DNA of 18,419 nt from Actinomycetales bacterium (GTDB lineage: Bacteria > Actinomycetota > Actinomycetes > Actinomycetales > Cellulomonadaceae). Position numbers and translations under genes: made by a program. A model generated the notes under the pieces. It made no database searches, had not been told where the DNA came from, and saw nothing but the letters and a program-made list of their open reading frames with translations. This document shows, piece after piece, positions 1 through 7,445 of the stretch; within the stretch, counting starts at the first letter, position 1, and the number at the start of each line of letters is the position of its first letter. The stretch lies in assembly GCA_012514835.1 (NCBI GenBank), contig JAAYZM010000008.1:1-18419 (forward strand). Reading direction: 5' to 3'.

Positions 1-328
1 CGAACACGGCCACGAGGGGTGCGAGGGGCAGCGTGATCTTGTCCCCCACCCCGCCCGTCGAGTGCTTGTCCGCCGTGGGCCGCGACAGCGCGGAGAAGTC
101 CATGCGCTCGCCGCTCGCGATCATCGCTGCCGTCCAGCGCGAGATCTCGATGCGGTCCATGCCGTTGAGCAGGATCGCCATGTTCAGGGCGCTCATCTGC
201 TCCTCGGCCACCACGCCGCGCGTGTAGGCGTCGATGACCCAGTCGATCTGGGCGTCGCTCAAGCGGTGCCCGTCACGCTTGGCGACGATCACGTCGACGG
301 CGTCGAAGGCCTCGGTGCCCGCGCTCAT
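1..328 (-). CDS. deoA: Thymidine phosphorylase, N-terminal 109 residues (cut by window edge)
   Basis: Phosphorolysis of thymidine/deoxyuridine to the free base and deoxyribose-1-phosphate, in the cytoplasm. The visible 109 residues start MSAGTEAFDAVDVIVAKRDG and contain the family signature KHSTGGVGDK (about residues 88-97), the phosphate/pyrimidine-binding loop of the thymidine/pyrimidine-nucleoside phosphorylase family; an N-terminal helical domain precedes it, as expected. The ATG overlaps the cdd stop by four bases (ATGA), so translation is probably coupled to cdd. Pairing with cytidine deaminase and a nucleoside ABC importer fits pyrimidine salvage/catabolism. The rest of the gene lies left of the window. 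Pyrimidine-nucleoside phosphorylase (pdp) specificity cannot be excluded from this fragment. Confidence 0.93.
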   Translation of the reverse strand, partial: MSAGTEAFDAVDVIVAKRDGHRLSDAQIDWVIDAYTRGVVAEEQMSALNMAILLNGMDRIEISRWTAAMIASGERMDFSALSRPTADKHSTGGVGDKITLPLAPLVAVF

Positions 329-726
329 GACGACGCCCGCTCGACGAGGTCCACGGGCCCGAACGCGTCGGGGAGCACCTCGGCCATGGTCTTGAACCCG
401 CTCACGGTGTCGAGCACGAGGCCCGGCCCGCCGTGCTCGAAGAGCAGCTGGCGGCACCGGCCGCACGGCATGAGCGTGTTGCCGTGCCCGTCCACGCACG
501 TGAACGCGACGAGCCGCCCGCCCCCGCTCGCGTGGAGGGCCGAGACGAGCCCGCACTCGGCGCACAGCCCCACCCCGTACGAGGCGTTCTCGACGTTGCA
601 GCCCACCACGGTGCGGCCGTCGTCGACGAGCGCCGCGACCCCCACGGGGAACTTCGAGTAGGGCACGTACGCCCGCGTCATGACCTCGCGCGCTGCGGCG
701 CGCAGGGCCTCCCAGTCGACCTGCAT
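325..726 (-). CDS. cdd: Cytidine deaminase
   Basis: Hydrolytic deamination of cytidine/deoxycytidine to uridine/deoxyuridine. At 133 residues it has the size of the small tetrameric, zinc-dependent class. Zinc and catalytic signature: C55-A-E57 (E57 the proton shuttle) and P87-C88-x-x-C91; the nucleoside-binding N-V-E-N stretch is at residues 44-47. The start ATG at 726 has AAGGAG overlapping the end of the upstream permease gene, only 6 bp away, and the stop overlaps the deoA start (ATGA). It is therefore the fifth gene of the nucleoside import operon and feeds deaminated product to the phosphorylase that follows. Family assignment is secure. Confidence 0.97.
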   Translation of the reverse strand: MQVDWEALRAAAREVMTRAYVPYSKFPVGVAALVDDGRTVVGCNVENASYGVGLCAECGLVSALHASGGGRLVAFTCVDGHGNTLMPCGRCRQLLFEHGGPGLVLDTVSGFKTMAEVLPDAFGPVDLVERASS

Positions 727-732
727 GGGCTG

Positions 733-2031
733 CTACTCCTTCACATACGGGATGCCCGACGCGGCCGGTGCGCGCGAGCGGCCCACGAGCCCCGCGACGG
801 CGAAGAGCGTCACGACGTAGGGCAGCATGAGCATGAACTGACTCGGGACGGGCGAACCGACCACGCTCATCGCACCCTCGAGCGCGGAGGCGAAGCCGAA
901 CAGGAGCGCCGCGAGGGCGGCCCGCACGGGGTCCCACTTGCCGAAGATCACGGCGGCCAGCGCGATGAAGCCCGCGCCCGCCGTCATGTTCCGGTTGAAC
1001 GCCGAGACGGATACGAGCGTGTAGTACGCGCCGCCGAAGCCGACGACGGCGCCCGCGATGAGCAGGGCCCGGTACCGCGTGCGCTCGACCTTGATGCCCA
1101 CGGTGTCCGCCGCGAGCGGGTGCTCGCCGACCGCGCGCAGGCGCAGGCCCCAGCGCGTGCGGTACAGCGCGAACCACACCAGGGGGACGGCGAGGTACAT
1201 GAGGTACACGATGATCGACTGGCGGAACAGCGCCGGGCCGATGATCGGGACCTCCGAGATCAGCGGGATCGGCAGCGACGGGAAGCGCACCGTGCGGTTG
1301 AGCTGGTCCGCGTTCTTCATGAGCACCTGGGTGTACATGAAGCTCGTCAGGCCCAGCACGAGCACGTTGAGCACCACACCGACGATCACCTGGTTGACGC
1401 GGTACGTGATGGTGAACGCCCCGAGCACGAGCGCCACGAGGGCGCCCGCGACGAGCGCGGCGACGAGTCCCGCCCACGGGTTCTTCGTGATCGAGCCGAC
1501 GACGGCGGCCACGAACGCGGACGCGAGGAGCTGGCCCTCGATCGCGATGTTGACCACACCGGCACGCTCGCCGATCGCCCCGCCGAGCGCCCCGAAGAGG
1601 ATCGGCACGGCGAGCAGCACGGACGCGCTGATGAGCCGCACCACGGGGAAGTCGCTCACCGAGCCCGCGCCACCCCACGAGAGGAAGCCCGCGAGGAACG
1701 CGAACGCGAACACGATCCCGAGCACGAGCGGGGTACGCCGCTCGCGCGCGTAGAGCACCCAGGACGTGATCGTCGCAAGGACGAGGATCGCGAGGCACAC
1801 CCACGCGACGCGCATCGCGGGCACGGAGATCGACGGGATGACGAAGAAGTCGCTCTCCGCGGAGAACCGGAACTTCGTCTCCCCCTCCCGCGGGGCCGCG
1901 AGGAGGATGAGCCCGAGCACCACCGACATGAACGTGAAGACGACGGGGTACTTCTTGCTCGTGACGGTGACGTGCCTCAGGGTCGACGAGACGGACGCGT
2001 CGTCGGACCGGACCGCGGTCTGGGCGCTCAT
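733..2031 (-). CDS. Nucleoside ABC transporter permease (second subunit, NupQ/YufQ-like)
   Basis: Integral-membrane permease of the BPD_transp_2 (branched-chain amino acid/ribose/nucleoside) family, 432 residues. An N-terminal cytoplasmic tail (about 25 residues) is followed by hydrophobic segments near residues 29-46, 73-95 and 101-120, then the conserved core with GERAGVVNIAIEGQ (154-167), the coupling motif of nucleoside permeases, and further hydrophobic helices to the C-terminus. I chose the ATG at 2031 because it overlaps the stop of the preceding permease (ATGA); the frame stays open far upstream but that part is a shadow of the neighbouring gene. It forms the heteromeric channel with the other permease, powered by the double ATPase. 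Substrate (nucleosides) is inferred from family and from cdd/deoA downstream. Confidence 0.93.
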   Translation of the reverse strand: MSAQTAVRSDDASVSSTLRHVTVTSKKYPVVFTFMSVVLGLILLAAPREGETKFRFSAESDFFVIPSISVPAMRVAWVCLAILVLATITSWVLYARERRTPLVLGIVFAFAFLAGFLSWGGAGSVSDFPVVRLISASVLLAVPILFGALGGAIGERAGVVNIAIEGQLLASAFVAAVVGSITKNPWAGLVAALVAGALVALVLGAFTITYRVNQVIVGVVLNVLVLGLTSFMYTQVLMKNADQLNRTVRFPSLPIPLISEVPIIGPALFRQSIIVYLMYLAVPLVWFALYRTRWGLRLRAVGEHPLAADTVGIKVERTRYRALLIAGAVVGFGGAYYTLVSVSAFNRNMTAGAGFIALAAVIFGKWDPVRAALAALLFGFASALEGAMSVVGSPVPSQFMLMLPYVVTLFAVAGLVGRSRAPAASGIPYVKE

Positions 2032-3317
2032 GCCGCCACCTCCTTCGCGGGCTGGGCCGCCTTGCGCCGCGGCGTCTGGCCGGGCTTGGGCAGGCGGAGG
2101 ATCGCCCGCACGAGCGGCGGGGCCGCGATGAACAGGACGATGAGCGACTGGATGACCGTGACGATCTCGATCGGGATGCCCTCGGCGGCCTGCATCGTGG
2201 CGCCACCGGCGCGGAACCCGCCGAAGAGGATCGCCGCGGCGAGGACGCCGAGCGGTGAGGACCGCCCGAGCAGGGCGACCGTGATCGCGTCGAAGCCCAT
2301 CCCGGCGTCGACGTCGGTGCTGAAGCCCGTCACGGACGTGCCGAGCACCTGGGTGACGCCCGCGAGGCCCACGAGGGCACCCGAGACGACCATGACCCAC
2401 ACGGTGGTGCGCGAGACGTCGATGCCCGCGACCCGCGCGGCGTGCGGGTTCTCCCCCACGGCCCGGAACGTCAGGCCCAGCTTCGAGCGCTCCATGAGCC
2501 ACCACGTGAACACGACCGCCGCGAGCGCGAAGAGGAACCCGAGGTGCAGGTGGTACCCGCTCCCGAGGAGCTTCGGCATCTGGGCGCTCTCGAGCATGGC
2601 GGGCGTCTTCGGGTTCGCGGACCCGGGTGCCTGGAGCAGGCCCGGCGTCGCGAGGAGGAAGAACAGCAGGTAGTACGCCGTGTGGTTGAGCATGATCGTC
2701 GTGATGACCTCGTGCGCCCCGGTGAGCGCCTTGAGGAGACCGGCGATCCCGGCCCACAACGCACCGGCGAGGATGCCCACGACCATCGCGAGGAGCATGT
2801 GCAGGGGCCACGGGAGCTGGAGGGCGAAGCCGATCCACCCGGCACCGATCGCCGCGAAGATCATCTGGCCCTGACCACCGATGTTGAACAACCCGGCCCG
2901 GAAGCCCACGGCGAGGCCGAGGCCCGAGCCGATGAGCGGCGTCGCGTAGTTGAGCGAGACCATGAGGGGGCGGATCGACTCCGCGAACGAGTCCGCGCGG
3001 TAGTCCCACACGGCCCCGCGGAACAGGGCCGAGTACGCGTCGCTGATCGCACCGCCGGCGGCCGCGAGCAGGTCACCCGGGCGACCGAAGAAGTAGCCCG
3101 AGGCGGCCCGGACGCCCTCGTCGGTCGCGACGATCATGATCGAGCCCGCGATGATCGCGAGGATCACGGCGCCCACCGACACGCCCCACGAACCGCCCAC
3201 GATCTCGCGGAACGCGACGGACCAACGGTTCTCGGGCTCTTCCGTGCGCTTGCGTGCCACGTCCTCGGCCGCGGGCGACTCGGCCGGGACGGCCGGTCGG
3301 TCTTCTGGCGCGCTCAT
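2028..3317 (-). CDS. Nucleoside ABC transporter permease (first subunit, NupP/YufP-like)
   Basis: 429-residue BPD_transp_2 permease. A charged cytoplasmic N-terminus of about 40 residues (rich in Pro, Glu, Arg) leads to a first membrane helix near 45-64, an extracytoplasmic stretch at about 65-115, and then the conserved core: FNIGGQGQ (144-151) and GAHEVITTIMLN (200-211), both typical of this subunit in BMP-linked nucleoside importers. It is flanked by ATGA overlaps on both sides: its start with the ATPase stop (3314-3317) and its stop with the second permease start (2028-2031), indicating tight translational coupling and likely fixed stoichiometry. The last residues are basic (KPGQTPRRKAAQPAKE), consistent with a cytosolic C-terminus. 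Confidence 0.93.
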   Translation of the reverse strand: MSAPEDRPAVPAESPAAEDVARKRTEEPENRWSVAFREIVGGSWGVSVGAVILAIIAGSIMIVATDEGVRAASGYFFGRPGDLLAAAGGAISDAYSALFRGAVWDYRADSFAESIRPLMVSLNYATPLIGSGLGLAVGFRAGLFNIGGQGQMIFAAIGAGWIGFALQLPWPLHMLLAMVVGILAGALWAGIAGLLKALTGAHEVITTIMLNHTAYYLLFFLLATPGLLQAPGSANPKTPAMLESAQMPKLLGSGYHLHLGFLFALAAVVFTWWLMERSKLGLTFRAVGENPHAARVAGIDVSRTTVWVMVVSGALVGLAGVTQVLGTSVTGFSTDVDAGMGFDAITVALLGRSSPLGVLAAAILFGGFRAGGATMQAAEGIPIEIVTVIQSLIVLFIAAPPLVRAILRLPKPGQTPRRKAAQPAKEVAA

Positions 3318-4831
3318 GCTGCCTCGCTCCCTTCGGGGGCGATGCCCGCCATCATCAGTCCGAGCACGTCGCGCGGGGTGGTCGCGGGCACGATCCCGAC
3401 GATCCGCCCGCGGTACATCACGAGGATCCGGTCACCGAGCGCGAGCGCCTCGTCGAGCTCCGTCGCGACCACGATCACGGGGACCCCGGCGTCGCGCGTC
3501 GCGACGATGCGCTTGTGGATGAACTCGATCGACCCGACGTCCACACCACGCGTGGGCTGGCACGCGACAAAGAGGCGCAGCTCGCGCGAGAGCTCACGGG
3601 CGAGCACGACCTTCTGCTGGTTGCCGCCGGACAGACGGCCCGCGGGCTGGTCGATGCCCTGCGTGCGGATGTCGAACTCCTCGACGGCGGCACGCGCGAA
3701 CTCGTCGCGCGCACGCAGCTGGAGGGACCCGGCCTTGACGAACGGCGGGCCGTAGATGCGGTCGAGGATGAGGTTCTCGGCCACGGTGAACGTGCCCACG
3801 AGGCCGTCCACGCCGCGGTCCTCGGGCACGAACCCGATGCCCTGGCCCAGGAAGTCCCGCACGGAACGGCCCACGAGCTCCGTCCCGTCGAGCGTGATCG
3901 AGCCCGCCGACGGCGTCACGAGGCCGAGGAGCGCGTCCGCGAGCTCCGTCTGCCCGTTGCCCTGGACGCCCGCGACCACGAGCACCTCGCCGCCGCGGAC
4001 CGTGAAGGACACGTCGTCGACGAGCACGAGGCCGTCCGGGTCCACGATCTCGAGGTCCTTCACCTCGAGCTTCGCGTCCGAGTAGCGCGGGGCGTCCTTC
4101 GCGACGGTGAGCTCGACGGAGCGGCCCACCATGAGGGAGGCGAGCTCGGCGTCGCTCGAGCCAGGCTTCGCCTCGCCGACGACGGCACCCCGGCGGACCA
4201 CCGTGATGCGGTCGGCCACCTCACGGACCTCGCGCAGCTTGTGCGTGATGAACACGATCGCCGCGCCGTCGGCCTTGAGCTGACGCATGATGCCCATGAG
4301 CTCGTCCGTCTCCTGGGGCGTGAGCACGGCCGTGGGCTCGTCGAAGATGAGCACCTGCGCCTCGCGCGAGAGCGCCTTGATGATCTCGACGCGCTGCTGC
4401 ACACCCACGGGGAGGTCCTCGACGATCGCGTCGGGGTCCACGTGGAACCCGAAGCGCTCGGAGATCTCGACGACCTTGGCGCGCGCGGCCTCGAGGTCGA
4501 GGCGCCCGCCGCCGCGCGTGGGCTCGTGGCCGAGCATGACGTTCTCCGCGACCGTGAAGACCGGCACGAGCATGAAGTGCTGGTGCACCATGCCGATGCC
4601 CGCGGCCATCGCGTCGCCGGGACCGGCGAAATGGACCACCTCGTCGTCGAGGAGCACCTCGCCCTCGTCCGCGTCGTACAGGCCGTACAGCACGTTCATG
4701 AGGGTGGACTTGCCGGCGCCGTTCTCGCCGAGGAGACAGTGGATCTCTCCCGGCTGCACGACGAGGTCGATGTGGTCGTTGGCCACGAGCGCACCGAAGC
4801 GCTTGGTGATGCCACGGAGCTCGAGCTTCAT
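3314..4831 (-). CDS. Nucleoside ABC transporter ATP-binding protein (two ATPase domains, NupO/YufO-like)
   Basis: 505-residue tandem ABC ATPase that energises the nucleoside importer at the inner face of the membrane. Domain 1: Walker A GENGAGKST (35-43), Walker B with VLIFDEPT (160-167), switch motif FITHK, and the family's atypical signature PVGVQQRVEI (141-150). Domain 2: degenerate Walker A (GVQGNGQTEL), canonical signature LSGGNQQKV (from 400) and a Walker B reading LFVACQPTRGVD in which the usual Asp-Glu is Cys-Gln. This split of a good Walker A with a weak signature, and the converse, is normal for the ribose/nucleoside importer ATPases, so only one composite site may hydrolyse well. 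The start ATG follows an AAAGGGG ribosome site. Upstream lies a 95-bp gap with two hairpins separating it from the lipoprotein gene. Confidence 0.95.
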   Translation of the reverse strand: MKLELRGITKRFGALVANDHIDLVVQPGEIHCLLGENGAGKSTLMNVLYGLYDADEGEVLLDDEVVHFAGPGDAMAAGIGMVHQHFMLVPVFTVAENVMLGHEPTRGGGRLDLEAARAKVVEISERFGFHVDPDAIVEDLPVGVQQRVEIIKALSREAQVLIFDEPTAVLTPQETDELMGIMRQLKADGAAIVFITHKLREVREVADRITVVRRGAVVGEAKPGSSDAELASLMVGRSVELTVAKDAPRYSDAKLEVKDLEIVDPDGLVLVDDVSFTVRGGEVLVVAGVQGNGQTELADALLGLVTPSAGSITLDGTELVGRSVRDFLGQGIGFVPEDRGVDGLVGTFTVAENLILDRIYGPPFVKAGSLQLRARDEFARAAVEEFDIRTQGIDQPAGRLSGGNQQKVVLARELSRELRLFVACQPTRGVDVGSIEFIHKRIVATRDAGVPVIVVATELDEALALGDRILVMYRGRIVGIVPATTPRDVLGLMMAGIAPEGSEAA

Positions 4832-4861
4832 GGGCCGCCCCTTTGCGGTTCTGCGGGTCGC

Positions 4862-4884
4862 CGCGTCTGGAGGTCACAGACGCG
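4862..4884 (-). terminator. Second intergenic hairpin, adjacent to the ATPase start
   Basis: Perfect 8-bp inverted repeat: CGCGTCTG at 4862-4869 and CAGACGCG at 4877-4884, with a 7-base loop. It abuts the larger hairpin with no gap. There is no T-run after it on the minus strand, so it may act as an RNA-stabilising or attenuating structure rather than a strict intrinsic terminator. Confidence 0.5.
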
Positions 4885-4921
4885 ACGCTCCCCGGGGAGA
4901 GTCTTCCTCCCCGGGGAGCGT
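4885..4921 (-). terminator. Strong intergenic hairpin just after the nucleoside-binding lipoprotein gene
   Basis: Perfect 15-bp inverted repeat: ACGCTCCCCGGGGAG at 4885-4899 and its complement at 4907-4921, with a 7-base loop. It begins 5 bases after the lipoprotein stop codon. No T-tract follows in the minus direction. In transporter operons such a structure between the binding-protein gene and the membrane genes commonly gives partial termination or 3'-end protection, making more binding protein than channel; that role is inferred here. Confidence 0.65.
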
Positions 4922-4926
4922 AGCGA

Positions 4927-6063
4927 CTACTGGTTGAGGTACGAGGTGACCGTCACCGCGCCGGAGATGATGTCAGCCTTGAGCTGCTCCACCTCGGCCA
5001 CGAGCGCCGCGTCGACCTTGGACTCGAAGTTGTGCAGCGGCGCGATGCCGACGCCACCGTTCTCGAGTGTGCCGACGTACGGGGTCGGGTCGAACTCGCC
5101 CGACGAGGCCGCGATGACGGCGTCGTACACCGAGACATCCATCTGCTTGAGGATCGACGTGAGCACGACGTCGGCCGTGCTCGGGTCGGTCACGAAGAAG
5201 TCGGCGTCCACACCGATGAGGGCGATGTCGCGGCCCGAGTCGGCGATCGAGTCGAGCGCGGACTGGTAGATCGGGCCACCGACGGGGAGGATCACGTCCA
5301 CGCCCTGGTCGATGATGCCGTCGGCCACGTTACGGGCGTCCTGGTTGGCCTCGAAGCCACCCGTGAACGAACCCTGGTCGCCGCCCTCGAAGCCGATGAC
5401 CTGGACCTCGGCACCGTTGACCTCGTTGTAGTGCTCGACTCCCTGCTTGAAGCCGTCCATGAAGATCGTCACGGTCGGGAAGGGCATGCCACCGAAGGTG
5501 CCGACCTTGCCGGCCTCCGAGAAGCCCGCGGCGAGGTAGCCGGCGAGGAACGCGGCCTGCGCCGTGTCGTACAGCAGCGGCTTGATGTTCGGCGCGTCGA
5601 CGTTGCCGTCGAAGTCGTTGTCCGCGGCGTCGTCCACGAGGACGTAGTTGAGCTCGGTGTTCGCGAGGGCCGACTCGACCGTCGCGGCCGAGAGCGCGAA
5701 GCCCACGGACGTGATGAGCGTGCAGTCGGTCGCGACGAGCGACTCGAGGTTGTTCTTGAAGTCAGCGTCCGAGTTGGACTGCACCTGGCCGAACTCGACA
5801 CCGAGCTCGTTCGCGGCCCGCTCGAGGCCCTCGAACGAGAGCTGGTTGAAGCTCTTGTCGTCGAAACCACCGGCGTCGGACACGATGCAGGGACGGAACC
5901 CCTCGACGGCGGCCGCGGGCGGCTCGGTCGTCTCGGTCTCGGTGCTCGTCTCCGTCTCGGACGCCGCCGGGGTGGTGGGCGTGGCTTCCGGGGGCGTGGC
6001 GCATGCCGCGAGGGTCAGCACGGCGGCAGCCCCGACGGCCGCGAGGCGCAGCTTTGTCTTCAC
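4927..6063 (-). CDS. BMP-family nucleoside-binding lipoprotein (NupN/BmpA-like)
   Basis: Extracytoplasmic substrate-binding lipoprotein of the importer, 378 residues. Signal peptide with basic start (KTKLR), hydrophobic core and lipobox L18-A-A-C21; Cys21 would be lipidated. Residues about 22-53 are a Thr/Glu/Pro-rich flexible linker. The Bmp/PnrA domain starts near 57 and carries the family fingerprint DAGGFDDKSFNQ (63-74); the remainder is the two-lobed periplasmic-binding fold up to the C-terminus. The family binds purine or mixed nucleosides. I chose the GTG at 6063 because AGGAG lies 6 bases upstream and the signal peptide begins there. It is the first gene of the operon, separated from the preceding amidohydrolase gene by 111 bp that could hold a promoter, and followed by two hairpins. 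Confidence 0.95.
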   Translation of the reverse strand: MKTKLRLAAVGAAAVLTLAACATPPEATPTTPAASETETSTETETTEPPAAAVEGFRPCIVSDAGGFDDKSFNQLSFEGLERAANELGVEFGQVQSNSDADFKNNLESLVATDCTLITSVGFALSAATVESALANTELNYVLVDDAADNDFDGNVDAPNIKPLLYDTAQAAFLAGYLAAGFSEAGKVGTFGGMPFPTVTIFMDGFKQGVEHYNEVNGAEVQVIGFEGGDQGSFTGGFEANQDARNVADGIIDQGVDVILPVGGPIYQSALDSIADSGRDIALIGVDADFFVTDPSTADVVLTSILKQMDVSVYDAVIAASSGEFDPTPYVGTLENGGVGIAPLHNFESKVDAALVAEVEQLKADIISGAVTVTSYLNQ

Positions 6064-6117
6064 GTTGTTCTCCTGTGGTCGGAGGGCCCGCGTGGTGAGG
6101 GGGTCCCTTCACGTCAA

Positions 6118-6158
6118 ACCCTAGTCCGACGGATGAGACCACGTGTTACCACCGGGTA
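6118..6158 (-). promoter_or_regulatory. Possible promoter/operator region of the nucleoside operon
   Basis: On the minus strand a TAGGGT hexamer (6118-6123) fits the actinobacterial TANNNT -10 pattern and would start transcription about 48 bases before the GTG. No convincing -35 is visible. Just upstream are an inverted repeat TACC-accg-GGTA (6147-6158) and two copies of GGTAAC (6145-6150 and 6174-6179), plus the palindrome CACGTG. These could be an operator; the evidence is only the sequence pattern. Confidence 0.3.
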
Positions 6159-6174
6159 GGTGAAGTGCGATCCG

Positions 6175-7410
6175 TTACCCAATCGGAACGGCGCCCGAGC
6201 CCGCGACCAGCGCCGTCATGGCGAGGAGTCGGGCGGCGTGCTCGATCGACTCCTCGTCGACCGAGAAGTCCCCCTGGTGGATGTCGTAGACGCGACCGCC
6301 GGGGCTACGGGTGCCCAGGCGCGCCATCGCGCCCGGGACGTGCGTGAGGTACCACGCGAAGTCCTCGCCCCCGAGCGACTGCTCGGTGGGCGTGACGGCG
6401 TCCGCCCCGAGCGCCAGACGGGCCGCCTCCTCGATCGCGGCGACCGAGCCTGCCTCGTTCTCGACGGGCGGCACCCCGCGCACGTAGCTGATGTCGACCT
6501 CGACCTGGTACGGGGCGAGAACCTGCTCGACGGCGGACATGAACACCTCCGTCGCCTGCTCCCACGAGCGCACGTCGAGGCAGCGCAGCGTGCCCTGGAC
6601 GGACCCTGCACCCGGGATGACGTTGTACGCGCCCCCCGCGGCGACGGCTCCCCACGTGAGGTTGACGCCCGAGCGCGGGTCGAGGCGACGCCCGAGGATC
6701 GCGGGCACCTGCGTGATGACCTGACCGAGCGCAAACACGACGTCGCCCGTGAGGTGGGGCCGCGACGTGTGCCCGCCCGCCGCGGAGATGCTCACCTTGA
6801 CCTCGTCCGACGCCGACGTGATGGGGCCGGTGCGCGTCCCGATACGACCGACCTCGAGGCGCGGGTCGCAGTGCACCGCGAAGACCTGCGCCACACCCTC
6901 GAGGCCGCCCGCGCCGATCACGTCGAGCGATCCGCCCGGCTGCACCTCCTCGGCGGGCTGGAAGATCAGGCGCACGCCCGTGGGCAGCAGCCCGTCCGCG
7001 TCGAGCTCGGCGAGCACGAGGCCCGCGCCGAGCACGGCCGCGGTGTGCACGTCGTGACCGCACGCGTGCGCGACGCCGGGCGTGCGCGACGCCCACGGCA
7101 GCCCGCACGCGTCCACGAGCGGGAGCGCGTCGAGGTCGGCGCGCAGCGCGACCCGGTCCCGTCCCGAGATGGCCGAGCTCGGGCCGACGTCGCACAGCAG
7201 CCCCGTGCCCGGGAGGAGCCGCGGGCGCAGCCCGGCGAGCTCGAGGCGGCGCGCGAGCAGCTCCGTGGTGCGGTGCTCGGCGCGCGCGGTCTCGGGGTGG
7301 GCGTGCAGGTCGCGGCGGATCTCGACGAGCTCGTCGGCGAGCGACGCGACGAGGGCGGCGACCCGGCTCGCGAGCGCCTCGGTCTCGGGCTCGGTCGGGT
7401 GGGGCGTCAC
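6175..7410 (-). CDS. M20-family metallo-amidohydrolase (amidohydrolase/IAA-amino acid hydrolase type)
   Basis: 411-residue cytosolic hydrolase of the M20D group, which cleaves N-acyl amino acids and related amides with a two-metal centre. Visible metal-binding pieces: HACGHDVH (115-122; Cys117, His119), QPAEE (151-155; catalytic Glu154, metal Glu155), H180, and H378 near the C-terminus. GGEDFAWYL (348-356) is also characteristic. A dimerisation insert carrying AAGGHTSRPH (210-219) lies in the middle. I chose GTG at 7410; the frame is open far upstream but only inside manC. There is no ribosome-binding site, but TAGTCT sits 7 bases upstream, so it may be leaderless or co-transcribed from manC 35 bp away. 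The exact substrate is not predictable. Confidence 0.9.
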   Translation of the reverse strand: MTPHPTEPETEALASRVAALVASLADELVEIRRDLHAHPETARAEHRTTELLARRLELAGLRPRLLPGTGLLCDVGPSSAISGRDRVALRADLDALPLVDACGLPWASRTPGVAHACGHDVHTAAVLGAGLVLAELDADGLLPTGVRLIFQPAEEVQPGGSLDVIGAGGLEGVAQVFAVHCDPRLEVGRIGTRTGPITSASDEVKVSISAAGGHTSRPHLTGDVVFALGQVITQVPAILGRRLDPRSGVNLTWGAVAAGGAYNVIPGAGSVQGTLRCLDVRSWEQATEVFMSAVEQVLAPYQVEVDISYVRGVPPVENEAGSVAAIEEAARLALGADAVTPTEQSLGGEDFAWYLTHVPGAMARLGTRSPGGRVYDIHQGDFSVDEESIEHAARLLAMTALVAGSGAVPIG

Positions 7411-7417
7411 GGGGACG

Positions 7418-7423
7418 AGACTA
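7418..7423 (-). promoter_or_regulatory. Candidate -10 box for a leaderless amidohydrolase mRNA
   Basis: TAGTCT on the minus strand matches TANNNT and ends 7 bases before the GTG start; the start has no Shine-Dalgarno. No clear -35 is seen. The gene could instead be expressed only from the manC transcript. Confidence 0.3.
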
Positions 7424-7445
7424 CGCGCGGTCGCACGAGCACCGT

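Noticed and set aside
433..2673. Long open plus-strand frame (746 codons) opposite the cdd and permease genes
   Set aside because: Composition is dominated by Arg, His, Glu and Asp with no domain-like pattern, and it lies antisense to well-supported genes; it is a by-product of high GC3 coding on the other strand.
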